Positions 8,656-15,963 of a stretch of 64,000 nt of DNA are shown here, in pieces. Numbering within the stretch: the stretch's first letter is position 1; each line of letters starts with the position of its first letter. The notes below the pieces were generated by a model. It saw only the letters and a program-made list of their open reading frames with translations. It was not told the origin of the DNA and did not search any database. The translations under genes and the position numbers were made by a program. Source of the stretch: Thermus antranikianii DSM 12462. GTDB taxonomy: Bacteria > Deinococcota > Deinococci > Deinococcales > Thermaceae. The DNA lies in the NCBI RefSeq assembly GCF_000423905.1, contig NZ_AUIW01000003.1:62001-126000 (forward strand), written 5' to 3'.

Positions 8656-8731
8656 GCCGAGGTAGCTCAGTTGGTAGAGCATGCGACTGAAAATCGCAGT
8701 GTCGGCGGTTCGATTCCGCCCCTCGGCACCA
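8656..8731 (+). tRNA. tRNA-Phe (anticodon GAA)
   Basis: A 76-nt cloverleaf. The acceptor arm GCCGAGG pairs with CCTCGGC, the anticodon loop CTGAAAA gives GAA, and the T-loop is TTCGATT. CCA is encoded at 8729-8731. It is co-transcribed with tRNA-Asp and followed by a terminator hairpin. Confidence 0.97.
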
Positions 8732-8741
8732 GGGAAAACAC

Positions 8742-8776
8742 AAGCCGCCCTCTAAACGAGGGCGGCTTTGTCTTTT
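8742..8776 (+). terminator. Terminator of the tRNA-Asp/tRNA-Phe unit
   Basis: A perfect 10-bp stem (8743-8752 with 8758-8767) has a 5-nt TAAAC loop, then a T-rich run TTTGTCTTTT. Confidence 0.9.
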
Positions 8777-8805
8777 ACCCCAGATTCCCATCTTTTTGCT
8801 ACACT

Positions 8806-8990
8806 ACCCCTGAAGGGGGTGGGAACCTGAAGCAAACCTTTTGGATTCCGGGTGGGTATTCAGGATAAAGATTTTCGGCGCTCAGAGCATTTATTTTCAG
8901 GTATTGCCGGTGAATTTACGGGGTGAATTCAAAAAGCAGCATTGGGCAAGCCGCGCCGGGCATCCGTGCCCCGCGGCTCCCTTTATTTTC
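8806..8990 (+). ncRNA. Candidate structured small RNA (unrecognised)
   Basis: This stretch has no convincing ORF and is AT-rich for the window. A TACACT -10-like box lies at 8800-8805. Three complementary segments are nested in order: 8837-8848 with 8925-8936 (11 of 12 pairs, one G-U), 8858-8862 with 8911-8915, and 8876-8879 with 8906-8909. Together they would form a rod-like RNA. It ends with the strong hairpin and T-run at 8949-8989. A length of about 180 nt is in the 6S RNA range, but I see no sequence signature of 6S. No good -35 box is visible. The call is inference. Confidence 0.35.
8949..8989 (+). terminator. Terminator-like hairpin after the candidate RNA
   Basis: A 7-bp outer stem, a 2-nt bulge and a 5-bp inner stem close a TCCG loop (8949-8978). 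This is followed by CTTTATTTT at 8981-8989. It implies that some plus-strand transcript ends here although no gene precedes it. Confidence 0.6.
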
Positions 8991-9040
8991 TGACGGGCAT
9001 TCCCCCAAGCCCGGAAGGTTCCTCCACGTCCCCCAAGGTG

Positions 9041-9076
9041 CTACCCAGCTGGCTCGAGATGTGCTAGGCTGGGTAG
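9041..9076. repeat. Inverted repeat in the 8.8-9.4 kb gap
   Basis: CTACCCAGC (9041-9049) and GCTGGGTAG (9068-9076) are perfect 9-bp arms separated by 18 bp. The repeat lies about 75 bp upstream of the -35 box of the small peptide gene. It could be an operator or a hairpin; I cannot distinguish these. Confidence 0.5.
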
Positions 9077-9151
9077 TATAAATCTGACTCACTCCCAAAA
9101 ATCGTTAGGGTAATGACTGTTTTCACCGTTCTGATACCTATTCTTTCCCTC

Positions 9152-9180
9152 TTGACAGTATTGACGGACCCCCCTAAAGT
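9152..9180 (+). promoter_or_regulatory. Promoter of the small peptide gene
   Basis: A perfect TTGACA (9152-9157), a 17-bp spacer and TAAAGT (9175-9180). This is one of the best promoters in the window and sits in front of a 29-residue ORF with a terminator directly after it. Confidence 0.8.
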
Positions 9181-9236
9181 GAAAGACAAGCAAACGGGGC
9201 CGACCCCCCGGAAGCGGAGGAAAAGGAGGGATGAAG

Positions 9237-9326
9237 ATGAAGAAGCTGATCGCTCGCGTGTTGGTGCTTCTCAGCAGCTTGATCGCGCTCGGGCTTGCGG
9301 CTGGGGCTTCTGCGCGCTGGGAGTAG
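9237..9326 (+). CDS. Tiny signal-peptide-like peptide, stand-alone transcript
   Basis: This ORF encodes 29 residues (31 if the ATG at 9231 is used). I prefer 9237 because AGGAGG at 9224-9229 then has an ideal 7-nt spacing. The peptide has two N-terminal lysines, a long hydrophobic Leu/Ala core and an ASA site before a final Arg-Trp-Glu, so almost the whole product is a signal-peptide-like segment. It has its own TTGACA/TAAAGT promoter and a strong terminator at 9341-9371. It could be an exported signalling peptide precursor, a small membrane protein, or a leader peptide for the HD-GYP gene downstream. No family is recognised. Confidence 0.6.
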   Translation: MKKLIARVLVLLSSLIALGLAAGASARWE

Positions 9327-9340
9327 GTTCGGAGTAAAAG

Positions 9341-9371
9341 AAAAGGGGGCCAGTTAGGCTGGCCTCCTTTT
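9341..9371 (+). terminator. Terminator after the small peptide gene
   Basis: A 13-bp stem with one G-U pair (9341-9353 with 9359-9371) closes a 5-nt loop; the stem ends in TTTT. It isolates the peptide transcript from the HD-GYP gene, or could act as an attenuator. Confidence 0.85.
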
Positions 9372-9412
9372 CCCTTGCCCGTAGAAGGGGGATTTGCTAC
9401 ACTCAGGCCACC

Positions 9413-10819
9413 ATGGCCCTTAAACGCCTGGAGCTTCCCCCGCCGCGGGTGCTCCTTTTGGTCCTCTTGGCCTTCCTGGGCTTCCTGGCCCTGGAGGGCT
9501 TTCTGCTTTGGGCCTACGGGGGCATGCCCCTCCGCTTGGGTCTCCTGGACCTGCTTTTCTGGGGCGCGCTCATGCTTTGGAGCGTGTCCGTTCGCGTCCC
9601 GCTCCCCTTAAGCGCCAGCATGAGCCAGTTTTTTGTCTTTGCCCTGGCTCTAGTAGCCTTAACACCCCCTTGGGTATCACCTCTTTTAAGTTTCGTGCTT
9701 CAGTGGCGCCGAAAAGCTTGGTACAAGGAAATCTTCAACAGCTCCCAGAACGGCCTAGCCTCCGCTTTGGCGGCCCTGGCCTGGCAGTTTTTTCAGCAGA
9801 ACCCCGTTTACATGGGTTCCTGGAATCTTTCCGCAGGGGTGGGTATCGCCGCGGCCTCCCTGGCCTTTTTTCTCGCCAACACCACCCTGGTGACCACCGC
9901 CATTTCCCTCGCCAACAAGATTACCTGGCGTGAGGCGTGGCGAAAAAACTTCAGCTGGCTCGCCCTGAGCTACCTCCTCCTCTCCCCCCTCGCCCTCCTC
10001 CTAGCCCGGGCCTACGAGACGCCCCTTCTCGCAGGGTGGGGCGGGTGGACGGTGCTCTTCTTCCTCATCCCCCTCTACTACAGCCGCTTCTACTGGGACG
10101 AGAAGGTGCGCCTGGAGCAGGCCTTTGACACCACCCTGGAGCTTCTCATGAACGCCCTGGAGGCCAAGGACCCCATGACCCGCCTGCACTCGGAGCGCGT
10201 GGCGGACATCGCCCGCGACCTGGCCAGGAAGGTGAAGGGAGGGGACGAGGCCTACGCCCAGGCCGTCTACCGGGCCTCGAGGCTCCACGACATCGGCAAG
10301 ATCGCCATCCCCGAGCACCTTCTCCTCAAGTCGGGAACCTTGACCCCGGAGGAGTACGGCCTCATCCAAAGCCACACCACCCGGGGCGCCGAGCTCCTCT
10401 CCCCGGCCCGGAAGGTGGCCTTTGACCCGCTCGTCTACAACGTCATCCTCTACCACCACGAGCGCTGGGACGGCCGGGGCTACCCAAAGCGGCTCGCCGG
10501 GCACGAGATCCCCGAGGAGGCCCGCATCGTGGGCCTGGCCGACGCCTACGAGGCCATGACCGCAGGCCGCCCCTACCGTAAGGCCAAGACCCCCGAGGAA
10601 GCCCTAAGGGAGGTCCAGGAGCTCTCCGGCCACCAGTTTGACCCTAAGCTGGTGGAGGCCTTCACCGAACTTTGGGAGCAGAACCCCATCTGGCGCGACC
10701 GCCAGGCCTACCTGGAAGCAAAGGAGGGATCGGTATCACACTCTACCTCTACGCCGCGCTCTTCGGATTCGGCCTCGCCCTCGCCCTCGGAGCCCGGCTC
10801 AAGGACCTCGGAGGGATAG
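9413..10819 (+). CDS. Membrane-anchored HD-GYP cyclic-di-GMP phosphodiesterase-type protein
   Basis: The 468-residue protein has about 5-6 hydrophobic segments in residues 10-220, then an HD-GYP domain. Metal-binding and signature motifs include RLHSERVADIAR, HDIGKIAIP, HHERWDGRGYP and the following LADAYEAMT block. It is expected to hydrolyse c-di-GMP at the inner face of the membrane in response to a signal sensed by the membrane part. A TACACT box at 9398-9403 is 9 nt before the ATG, so it may be leaderless. The last 25 or so residues are a Ser/Pro-rich tail that overlaps the next gene, which looks like an extension past an ancestral stop. Confidence 0.9.
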   Translation: MALKRLELPPPRVLLLVLLAFLGFLALEGFLLWAYGGMPLRLGLLDLLFWGALMLWSVSVRVPLPLSASMSQFFVFALALVALTPPWVSPLLSFVLQWRRKAWYKEIFNSSQNGLASALAALAWQFFQQNPVYMGSWNLSAGVGIAAASLAFFLANTTLVTTAISLANKITWREAWRKNFSWLALSYLLLSPLALLLARAYETPLLAGWGGWTVLFFLIPLYYSRFYWDEKVRLEQAFDTTLELLMNALEAKDPMTRLHSERVADIARDLARKVKGGDEAYAQAVYRASRLHDIGKIAIPEHLLLKSGTLTPEEYGLIQSHTTRGAELLSPARKVAFDPLVYNVILYHHERWDGRGYPKRLAGHEIPEEARIVGLADAYEAMTAGRPYRKAKTPEEALREVQELSGHQFDPKLVEAFTELWEQNPIWRDRQAYLEAKEGSVSHSTSTPRSSDSASPSPSEPGSRTSEG

Positions 10820-11364
10820 AGCTAAGAGCGGCCTGGGCCTTCCTCCTGGCCGCCCTCCTGGAGGGGGGGCTGGCCTACGGCACGTATCGGGGGCTTTTCC
10901 GGCCCGAGTGGGCAGGCCCTCTAGCCAAGGTGTTGGTCCTCCTCCTGGTGGGGTACGGGCTTTACCGGAACCGGCACCTGAAAAGCCTTTACCTGGTCCT
11001 TCTGGGCCTTTTCCTCAACACTTTAGTCATCTTCGCCAACGGGGGCCACATGCCCGTGAGCCTGGAAACCCTGAGGAGGGCAGGCATAGAGGGCTGGGAG
11101 GAACTTTTAAGGAACAAGGGCGATGCCGTGCATACCCTCCTAGACGAATCCACCCGCCTTCCCTTCCTGGGGGATGTCATCCCCCTTCCCCCCTTGCGCA
11201 AGGCGGCGAGCCTGGGGGACCTCTTCATCCTGGCGGGAATCGCCGGGGTGGTGGTGGAAGGAGCCTTGAGGGCAGGGGGAAGGCGGCTTCCCAGGCGCCA
11301 GGCAGCCCTTAGGGTGCTGGCCTTTCTCCTGCTGGTTTTCCTTCTCCTTGCCCTTCGCGCTTGA
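10729..11364 (+). CDS. DUF5317 family membrane protein (start uncertain)
   Basis: A hydrophobic protein of about 211 residues with 4-5 membrane segments and the motif NGGHMPVS followed later by LGDVIP and SLGDLFILAGI, which I associate with DUF5317. Function is unknown. No ATG, GTG or TTG occurs near the obvious N-terminus. A strong AAAGGAGG (10720-10727) precedes ATC codons at 10729 and 10735, so an unusual ATC start is possible. The nearest canonical start is TTG at 10672, deep inside the HD-GYP gene. The overlap with HD-GYP is at least 85 bp. Confidence 0.75.
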   Translation: MGITLYLYAALFGFGLALALGARLKDLGGIELRAAWAFLLAALLEGGLAYGTYRGLFRPEWAGPLAKVLVLLLVGYGLYRNRHLKSLYLVLLGLFLNTLVIFANGGHMPVSLETLRRAGIEGWEELLRNKGDAVHTLLDESTRLPFLGDVIPLPPLRKAASLGDLFILAGIAGVVVEGALRAGGRRLPRRQAALRVLAFLLLVFLLLALRA

Positions 11365-11433
11365 ACCCGACCCCCTATTGGACCGGTGTAGTGTATATTC
11401 CCAAGGGGGCTCACCCCCAGGTCCGGAGGCAAT

Positions 11434-12438
11434 ATGGCGTATCGCATCTGCTTGATCGAGGGCGACGGTATCGGCCACGAGGTGATCCCTGCGGCCAGGA
11501 GGGTCCTGGAGGCCACCGGGCTTTCCCTGGAGTTCGTGGAGGCCGAAGCGGGCTGGGAAACCTTTGAGCGAAGAGGGGTTTCCGTGCCCGAGGAAACCGT
11601 GGAGAAAATCCTTTCCTGCCAAGCCACCCTCTTCGGAGCTGCCACCAGCCCCACAAGGAAGGTACCGGGTTTCTTCGGGGCCATCCGCTACCTCAGGCGC
11701 AGGCTGGACCTCTACGCCAACGTGCGCCCTGCCAAAAGCCGCCCCGTGCCGGGAAGCCGGAGCGGAGTGGACCTCATCATCGTGCGGGAGAACACCGAGG
11801 GGCTTTATGTGGAGCAGGAGCGGCGCTACCTGGATGTGGCCATCGCCGATGCGGTGATCTCCAAAAAAGCCAGCGAACGTATCGCTCGTGTGGCCTTGAA
11901 GATCGCGGAAAGCCGCCCTCGCAAAACCCTGCACATCGCCCACAAGGCCAACGTGCTCCCCGTGACCCAGGGGCTTTTCCTGGATACGGTGCGGGAGGTG
12001 GCCAAGGATTATCCCCTAGTGAACGTGCAGGATATCATCGTGGACAACTGCGCCATGCAGCTTGTCATGCGCCCCGAGCGCTTCGACGTAATCGTCACCA
12101 CCAACCTCCTGGGGGACATCCTCTCCGACCTCACCGCTGGCTTGGTGGGGGGCCTAGGCCTTGCACCTTCCGCCAACATCGGGGACACCACGGCGGTCTT
12201 TGAGCCCGTGCACGGTTCTGCCCCCGATATCGCCGGCAAGGGCATAGCCAATCCCACCGCCACCATCCTCTCCGCGGCCATGATGCTGGAGTACCTGGGG
12301 GAAAAGGAAATCGCCAAGAGGGTGGAAAGGGCCGTGGATCTGGTCCTGGAAAAAGGCCCCCGCACCCCGGATCTGGGAGGAACCGCCACTACGGAAACCT
12401 TTACCAAGGCAGTGGTGGAAACCCTAAAGGCCCTTTAA
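11434..12438 (+). CDS. hicdh: Isocitrate/homoisocitrate dehydrogenase of the lysine (AAA) pathway
   Basis: A 334-residue decarboxylating beta-hydroxyacid dehydrogenase. It closely matches my recollection of Thermus HICDH, which oxidises homoisocitrate (and isocitrate) with NAD to 2-oxoadipate in lysine synthesis through alpha-aminoadipate. Visible motifs are the N-terminal EGDGIGHEV, the substrate loop [39 protein letters not shown] and the nucleotide-binding [14 protein letters not shown]. The ATG has GGAGG 6 nt upstream. It stands alone, followed by a hairpin at 12455-12480. Confidence 0.92.
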   Translation: MAYRICLIEGDGIGHEVIPAARRVLEATGLSLEFVEAEAGWETFERRGVSVPEETVEKILSCQATLFGAATSPTRKVPGFFGAIRYLRRRLDLYANVRPAKSRPVPGSRSGVDLIIVRENTEGLYVEQERRYLDVAIADAVISKKASERIARVALKIAESRPRKTLHIAHKANVLPVTQGLFLDTVREVAKDYPLVNVQDIIVDNCAMQLVMRPERFDVIVTTNLLGDILSDLTAGLVGGLGLAPSANIGDTTAVFEPVHGSAPDIAGKGIANPTATILSAAMMLEYLGEKEIAKRVERAVDLVLEKGPRTPDLGGTATTETFTKAVVETLKAL

Positions 12439-12454
12439 GGCTTTCGCCTGAGCG

Positions 12455-12480
12455 CCCCTCGAGGGGAGGTCCTCGAGGGG
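12455..12480 (+). terminator. Hairpin after hicdh built from two CCTCGAGG units
   Basis: CCCCTCGAG (12455-12463) pairs with CTCGAGGGG (12472-12480) over an 8-nt loop, followed by a weak T-rich run. Both arms carry the octamer that is over-represented throughout the window. Confidence 0.55.
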
Positions 12481-12629
12481 TGTAAGTCTTCCTTAAGGTA
12501 CGTGCGGCTAAAATCAACGAGGGAATGCTAGCGAGCTCTTCTTCCCTATTCCAGGTAGGAGCGTGTATACTGCAAGCAGGTTCGCTTATGGCTTATAGTA
12601 GCTGCACCGCCCCGTGTTAAGGAGGCAAC

Positions 12630-13763
12630 GTGCTTTCGGGTTTTAGCAAGCTATTCAAACCCCGCGTGGAGGCGCTGGGCCTGGAGATCGGCGCCGCCAA
12701 CCTAAAACTGGTGGAACTCTCCGGAAACCCTCCCACCCTCAGGGCCTTGGCCACCCGGCCCACTCCCCCGGGAATGCTGGTGGAAGGGGTGATCGCCGAA
12801 CCCCAGGCCCTGGCCCAGGAACTCAAGGAACTCCTTGCCGAAGCCCGGACCAAAAAGCGCTACGTGGTCACCGCCGTACCCAATCCCAGCGTTATCCTGC
12901 GCACCCTTCAGGTGCCCAAGATGCCCCCCAAGGAGATGGAGGAGGCGGTTCGCTGGGAAGCAGAGCGGTATATCCCCTTCCCCATTGACGAGGTGGTCCT
13001 GGACTTCGCTCCCTTGGATCCGTTGGCCGAGGCCGCCGAAGGGGAACAGGTGGAGGTGATGGTGGGAGCAGCCCGGCAAGAAGCGGTGGCCTCCCTCCTA
13101 GAAGCCCTGCGGGGGGCAGGCCTGACCCCCATCATCCTGGATGTGAAACCCTTTGCCGGGCTTTATCCCCTGGAGGCCCAGCTCAGTAGCGACCCGGAGG
13201 GGGTTTCCGTGGCCGTGGAAATCGGGGCGGAAAGCACCAGCCTGGTCCTCCTTAAGGGAAACCGCCCCTTGGCGGTGCGGATCCTCGCCCTCTCTGGCAA
13301 GGACTTCACCGAAGCCATTGGGAAAAGCTTTGGCCTGGACTTCCTCACCGCCGAGGAGGTGAAGCGCACCTACGGCCTCGCCACCATCCCCACCGAGGAC
13401 GAGGAGCTCCTTCTGGATTTTGACGCCGAGAGGGAGCGGTACAGTCCCGCCAAAATCTACGACGCCATCCGGCCTGTCCTGGTGGAACTCACCCAGGAAA
13501 TCCGCAGGAGCCTGGAGTTTTTCCGGGTACAACTGGGGGACGTACAGCCAGAGGTAGGGTACCTTTATGGCGGGGGAAGCCGGCTTAGGGGCCTGTCCAC
13601 CCTGCTTACCGATACCCTGGGGGTCAACTTCACCGTCCCCGATCCCTGGCAGGGCATTCAGGTGGATCCCAAACGCTTTGACCTGGAAAAGATCAAGGAG
13701 ATGGGACCGGAGTTCCTGGTGCCCGTGGGCTTGGCCTTACGGGGGGTGATGCCCCTTGATTAG
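12630..13763 (+). CDS. pilM: Type IV pilus assembly protein PilM
   Basis: A 377-residue actin-like cytoplasmic protein that binds the N-terminus of PilN and forms the inner platform of the type IV pilus and DNA-uptake machine. ASKHA-type motifs are visible, including LEIGAANLKLVEL near the N-terminus and EIGAESTSLVLL in the middle; YLYGGGSRLRGL lies near the C-terminus. The GTG start has AAGGAGG 5 nt upstream. A TATACT box near 12567 could be the -10 of the operon promoter. pilN overlaps its end by 8 bp. Confidence 0.93.
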   Translation: MLSGFSKLFKPRVEALGLEIGAANLKLVELSGNPPTLRALATRPTPPGMLVEGVIAEPQALAQELKELLAEARTKKRYVVTAVPNPSVILRTLQVPKMPPKEMEEAVRWEAERYIPFPIDEVVLDFAPLDPLAEAAEGEQVEVMVGAARQEAVASLLEALRGAGLTPIILDVKPFAGLYPLEAQLSSDPEGVSVAVEIGAESTSLVLLKGNRPLAVRILALSGKDFTEAIGKSFGLDFLTAEEVKRTYGLATIPTEDEELLLDFDAERERYSPAKIYDAIRPVLVELTQEIRRSLEFFRVQLGDVQPEVGYLYGGGSRLRGLSTLLTDTLGVNFTVPDPWQGIQVDPKRFDLEKIKEMGPEFLVPVGLALRGVMPLD

Positions 13764-14379
13764 GCTTAACCTTCTCCCCAAAAACCTGCGCCGCCGCATC
13801 GAACCGGGTTGGTGGCGTCTGGCGGCAGGGGCCTTCGCCCTGCTGACCCTTTCCCTTCTGGGCTTTCTCCATTACACCGCCTACACCGAACTTACCCTGG
13901 CCAAGCAGGAAAGGGATGCCTTGAAAGCAGAGGTAGAGGCCCTAAAACCCTTTATCGCTGAACAAAACCGCCTCCAGCAGGAGAGGAAGGCCCTCGAGGC
14001 CCTCCTTGCCATCCGGGAAGGCCTCAAGAAGAACTTCGTCCCCTGGTCTGAGTACCTGGCAGCCTTTATCCGGCAAATCCCTCAGCAAGGCGGACGCTTC
14101 CCCGTGGCCCTGCGCTCCGTGGGTACCCGGGCCATTCCCGAGGAAGAGGCCAACCGGATGGCTCAAGCTGGGGCCTACGACGGCAAAAAGGTGCGTGTGG
14201 AGTTTACCGTGCAGGGGGAAGCCCTGAACCAAAACGCCCTGGTAAGCTTCGTGCGGGCTTTTGAAGCCTCTCCCCGATTCGGCATAGAGTTCCAGGGGGC
14301 CTCCCTGGACCAGAACCGGGGGCTTTACACCTTCAGCGCCCGGGTAGGCCTGGTGGGGGGTGGGGAAAGTGCTCGCTAG
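13756..14379 (+). CDS. pilN: Type IV pilus assembly protein PilN
   Basis: A 207-residue bitopic inner-membrane protein. The short N-terminal tail contains IRLNLLPKNLR, the conserved PilM-binding motif, followed by a membrane helix (about residues 22-42), a coiled-coil stretch and a periplasmic ferredoxin-like domain. The TTG start lies inside the end of pilM. In Thermus, PilN is needed for piliation and natural transformation (established for T. thermophilus). Confidence 0.92.
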   Translation: MIRLNLLPKNLRRRIEPGWWRLAAGAFALLTLSLLGFLHYTAYTELTLAKQERDALKAEVEALKPFIAEQNRLQQERKALEALLAIREGLKKNFVPWSEYLAAFIRQIPQQGGRFPVALRSVGTRAIPEEEANRMAQAGAYDGKKVRVEFTVQGEALNQNALVSFVRAFEASPRFGIEFQGASLDQNRGLYTFSARVGLVGGGESAR

Positions 14380-14995
14380 ACTGGGACAGCGGGAGTGGGC
14401 CCTGATCGCCATCGCCCTCACCTTGGTGGTGGCCCTCCTCTGGTACTTTTTCCTCATCGTCCCCATGCGTCAGGAAACGGAAAGCGTGCGCCAGGAGATT
14501 AACGCCCTTGTCCCCGAGCGGGATAAAGGAAGGCAAGCCCAGCGCGCCCTTCCAGAACTCCGGGCCACCATCGCTGAGCTGCAAGCCGAGCGTCAGGCCT
14601 TTCTGAGGGCGCTTCCCAAGGAGGAACGGCTTTCCCAGGTTCTGAACGAGATCCTGACCGAGGCCATAAGGAGCGGGGTCACGGTGCGCTCCTTCACCCG
14701 CTCCCCCACCTCGGCTCCAGTACCGGAGGTGCGGGCGGTGAACCTGGCCCTTTCCCTCGAGGCGCCCTTCCCCGAAACCTACGCCTATCTGAAGCGCCTG
14801 GAAGGGCTTTCCCGCTTCAGCTCCCTTTCCGGGCTCAACCTCAGCGTCCAGGGTCAGGACTTAAATCCCCTCCTCTCCACCAGCTTGACGCTGACCCTCT
14901 ACATGCTGGCCAAAGATCTTAGCCAGTCCGAAGGAAATCCCCAGACGCAAGGAACTCCTCCCTCGCAGACAACAGGTCAAGGAGGTGGTCGGTGA
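14360..14995 (+). CDS. pilO: Type IV pilus assembly protein PilO
   Basis: A 211-residue bitopic membrane protein that pairs with PilN in the periplasm. One membrane helix (about residues 14-34) is followed by a coiled coil and a small alpha/beta domain. The GTG at 14360 overlaps pilN by 20 bp; a second GTG at 14369 is an alternative start. The next gene starts 4 bp inside its end. Confidence 0.9.
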   Translation: MGKVLARLGQREWALIAIALTLVVALLWYFFLIVPMRQETESVRQEINALVPERDKGRQAQRALPELRATIAELQAERQAFLRALPKEERLSQVLNEILTEAIRSGVTVRSFTRSPTSAPVPEVRAVNLALSLEAPFPETYAYLKRLEGLSRFSSLSGLNLSVQGQDLNPLLSTSLTLTLYMLAKDLSQSEGNPQTQGTPPSQTTGQGGGR

Positions 14996-15963
14996 AAGCC
15001 CTTCTAGCGCGCCTAGCTACGGCTTGGCGCAACCTACCCCAGTCCACCAAGCTCCTCCTGGCGGGCCTTCTCCTGGTGAGCGCCGTGGCGCTTTGGTATG
15101 TGGGCCTCTACCTGCCGGCCCAGGTATCCACGGAAGTTCAAACCACCCCCAGCCAGCCCCAGGTCCCCAGCCAAGAAGCGGAAGCCCCCAAGGCCATAGA
15201 AGCCCCGCCCATTCCGCCCCTCGCCGAAACCCCTCCACAGGCCCCACCGGTAAAGCCGAGACCCGTGGCTTCGCCTTCCCAGGAAGCCCCCAAAGCAGGT
15301 GAACCTGTCTTGACCACAGCCTTGCCCATCCCCAAAACCCAACAAGAGGCCCCCCTTCCAAACCCCTTTGTGCCCCTGGTGGTGGAAGCCCCACCTTCTC
15401 CCCCCGTGCCCTCCGCTTCTCCGGCACCTAGGCCCACACCCGTGCCCACAGGGGCACCTGTCCGGGTAAGCCCGGGAACACCTTTACCCATCCCTAGGGT
15501 CCAGACCTCACCCCGGCCCCTCCCTGGAAGCCAAGGAGCCTTGCCTGCCCCCAAGGTGCTGGCCCCTGCTTTCCGAGTAGAAACCCCTAAAGCCCAGGTG
15601 GAAACCCAGCCCGTCCTCATCCCACCCGCTGGCCTCGTGGAGGCTCCTTTACCCAGTGTGCCCCAAACCTCAGCCCCAGGGGGGAAGACCGAACCTGCGC
15701 CCTCGCCTGTCACTTCTCCCAAAACCCCCCTGCAAGCCCTGGTGGAGGAAAAAGGCATCAAGCTAGCGGGGACGCTATTAGGCCCGGTGAGCGTGGCTAT
15801 CCTAGAAACCAAGGAAGGGTACCTGGTGTTACCCGTGGGTAGCCTTCTTCCAGGTAGCGAGGCAGTGCTTCGCCGCATAGAAAGCGACCGGGTGGTGTTG
15901 GCCTTGAAGGATGAAAGCTTGGAGATTGCCTTAGAAAACACGCAAGCAGGAGGTGGCCAGTGA
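14992..15963 (+). CDS. pilW: PilW/PilP-type pilus alignment protein, proline-rich
   Basis: A 323-residue protein with one membrane segment (about 18-38), a very long Pro/Ala/Val-rich linker (about residues 45-245) and a small C-terminal beta domain resembling PilP. In Thermus the gene at this place is called pilW and connects the inner-membrane complex with the PilQ secretin. The linker is long enough to span the wide Thermus periplasm; that role is inference. The start overlaps pilO and the stop overlaps pilQ by 4 bp. Confidence 0.88.
   Translation: MKALLARLATAWRNLPQSTKLLLAGLLLVSAVALWYVGLYLPAQVSTEVQTTPSQPQVPSQEAEAPKAIEAPPIPPLAETPPQAPPVKPRPVASPSQEAPKAGEPVLTTALPIPKTQQEAPLPNPFVPLVVEAPPSPPVPSASPAPRPTPVPTGAPVRVSPGTPLPIPRVQTSPRPLPGSQGALPAPKVLAPAFRVETPKAQVETQPVLIPPAGLVEAPLPSVPQTSAPGGKTEPAPSPVTSPKTPLQALVEEKGIKLAGTLLGPVSVAILETKEGYLVLPVGSLLPGSEAVLRRIESDRVVLALKDESLEIALENTQAGGGQ

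Noticed and set aside
8593-8868. 91-codon ORF on the plus strand across the two tRNA genes
   Set aside because: It reads through both tRNAs and their terminator. Such ORFs are artefacts of conserved tRNA sequence.
9113-9337. 74-codon ORF overlapping the small peptide gene
   Set aside because: It contains the TTGACA/TAAAGT promoter and runs in a different frame from the ORF with the good ribosome-binding site. Its second half is low-complexity Arg/Asp/Glu.
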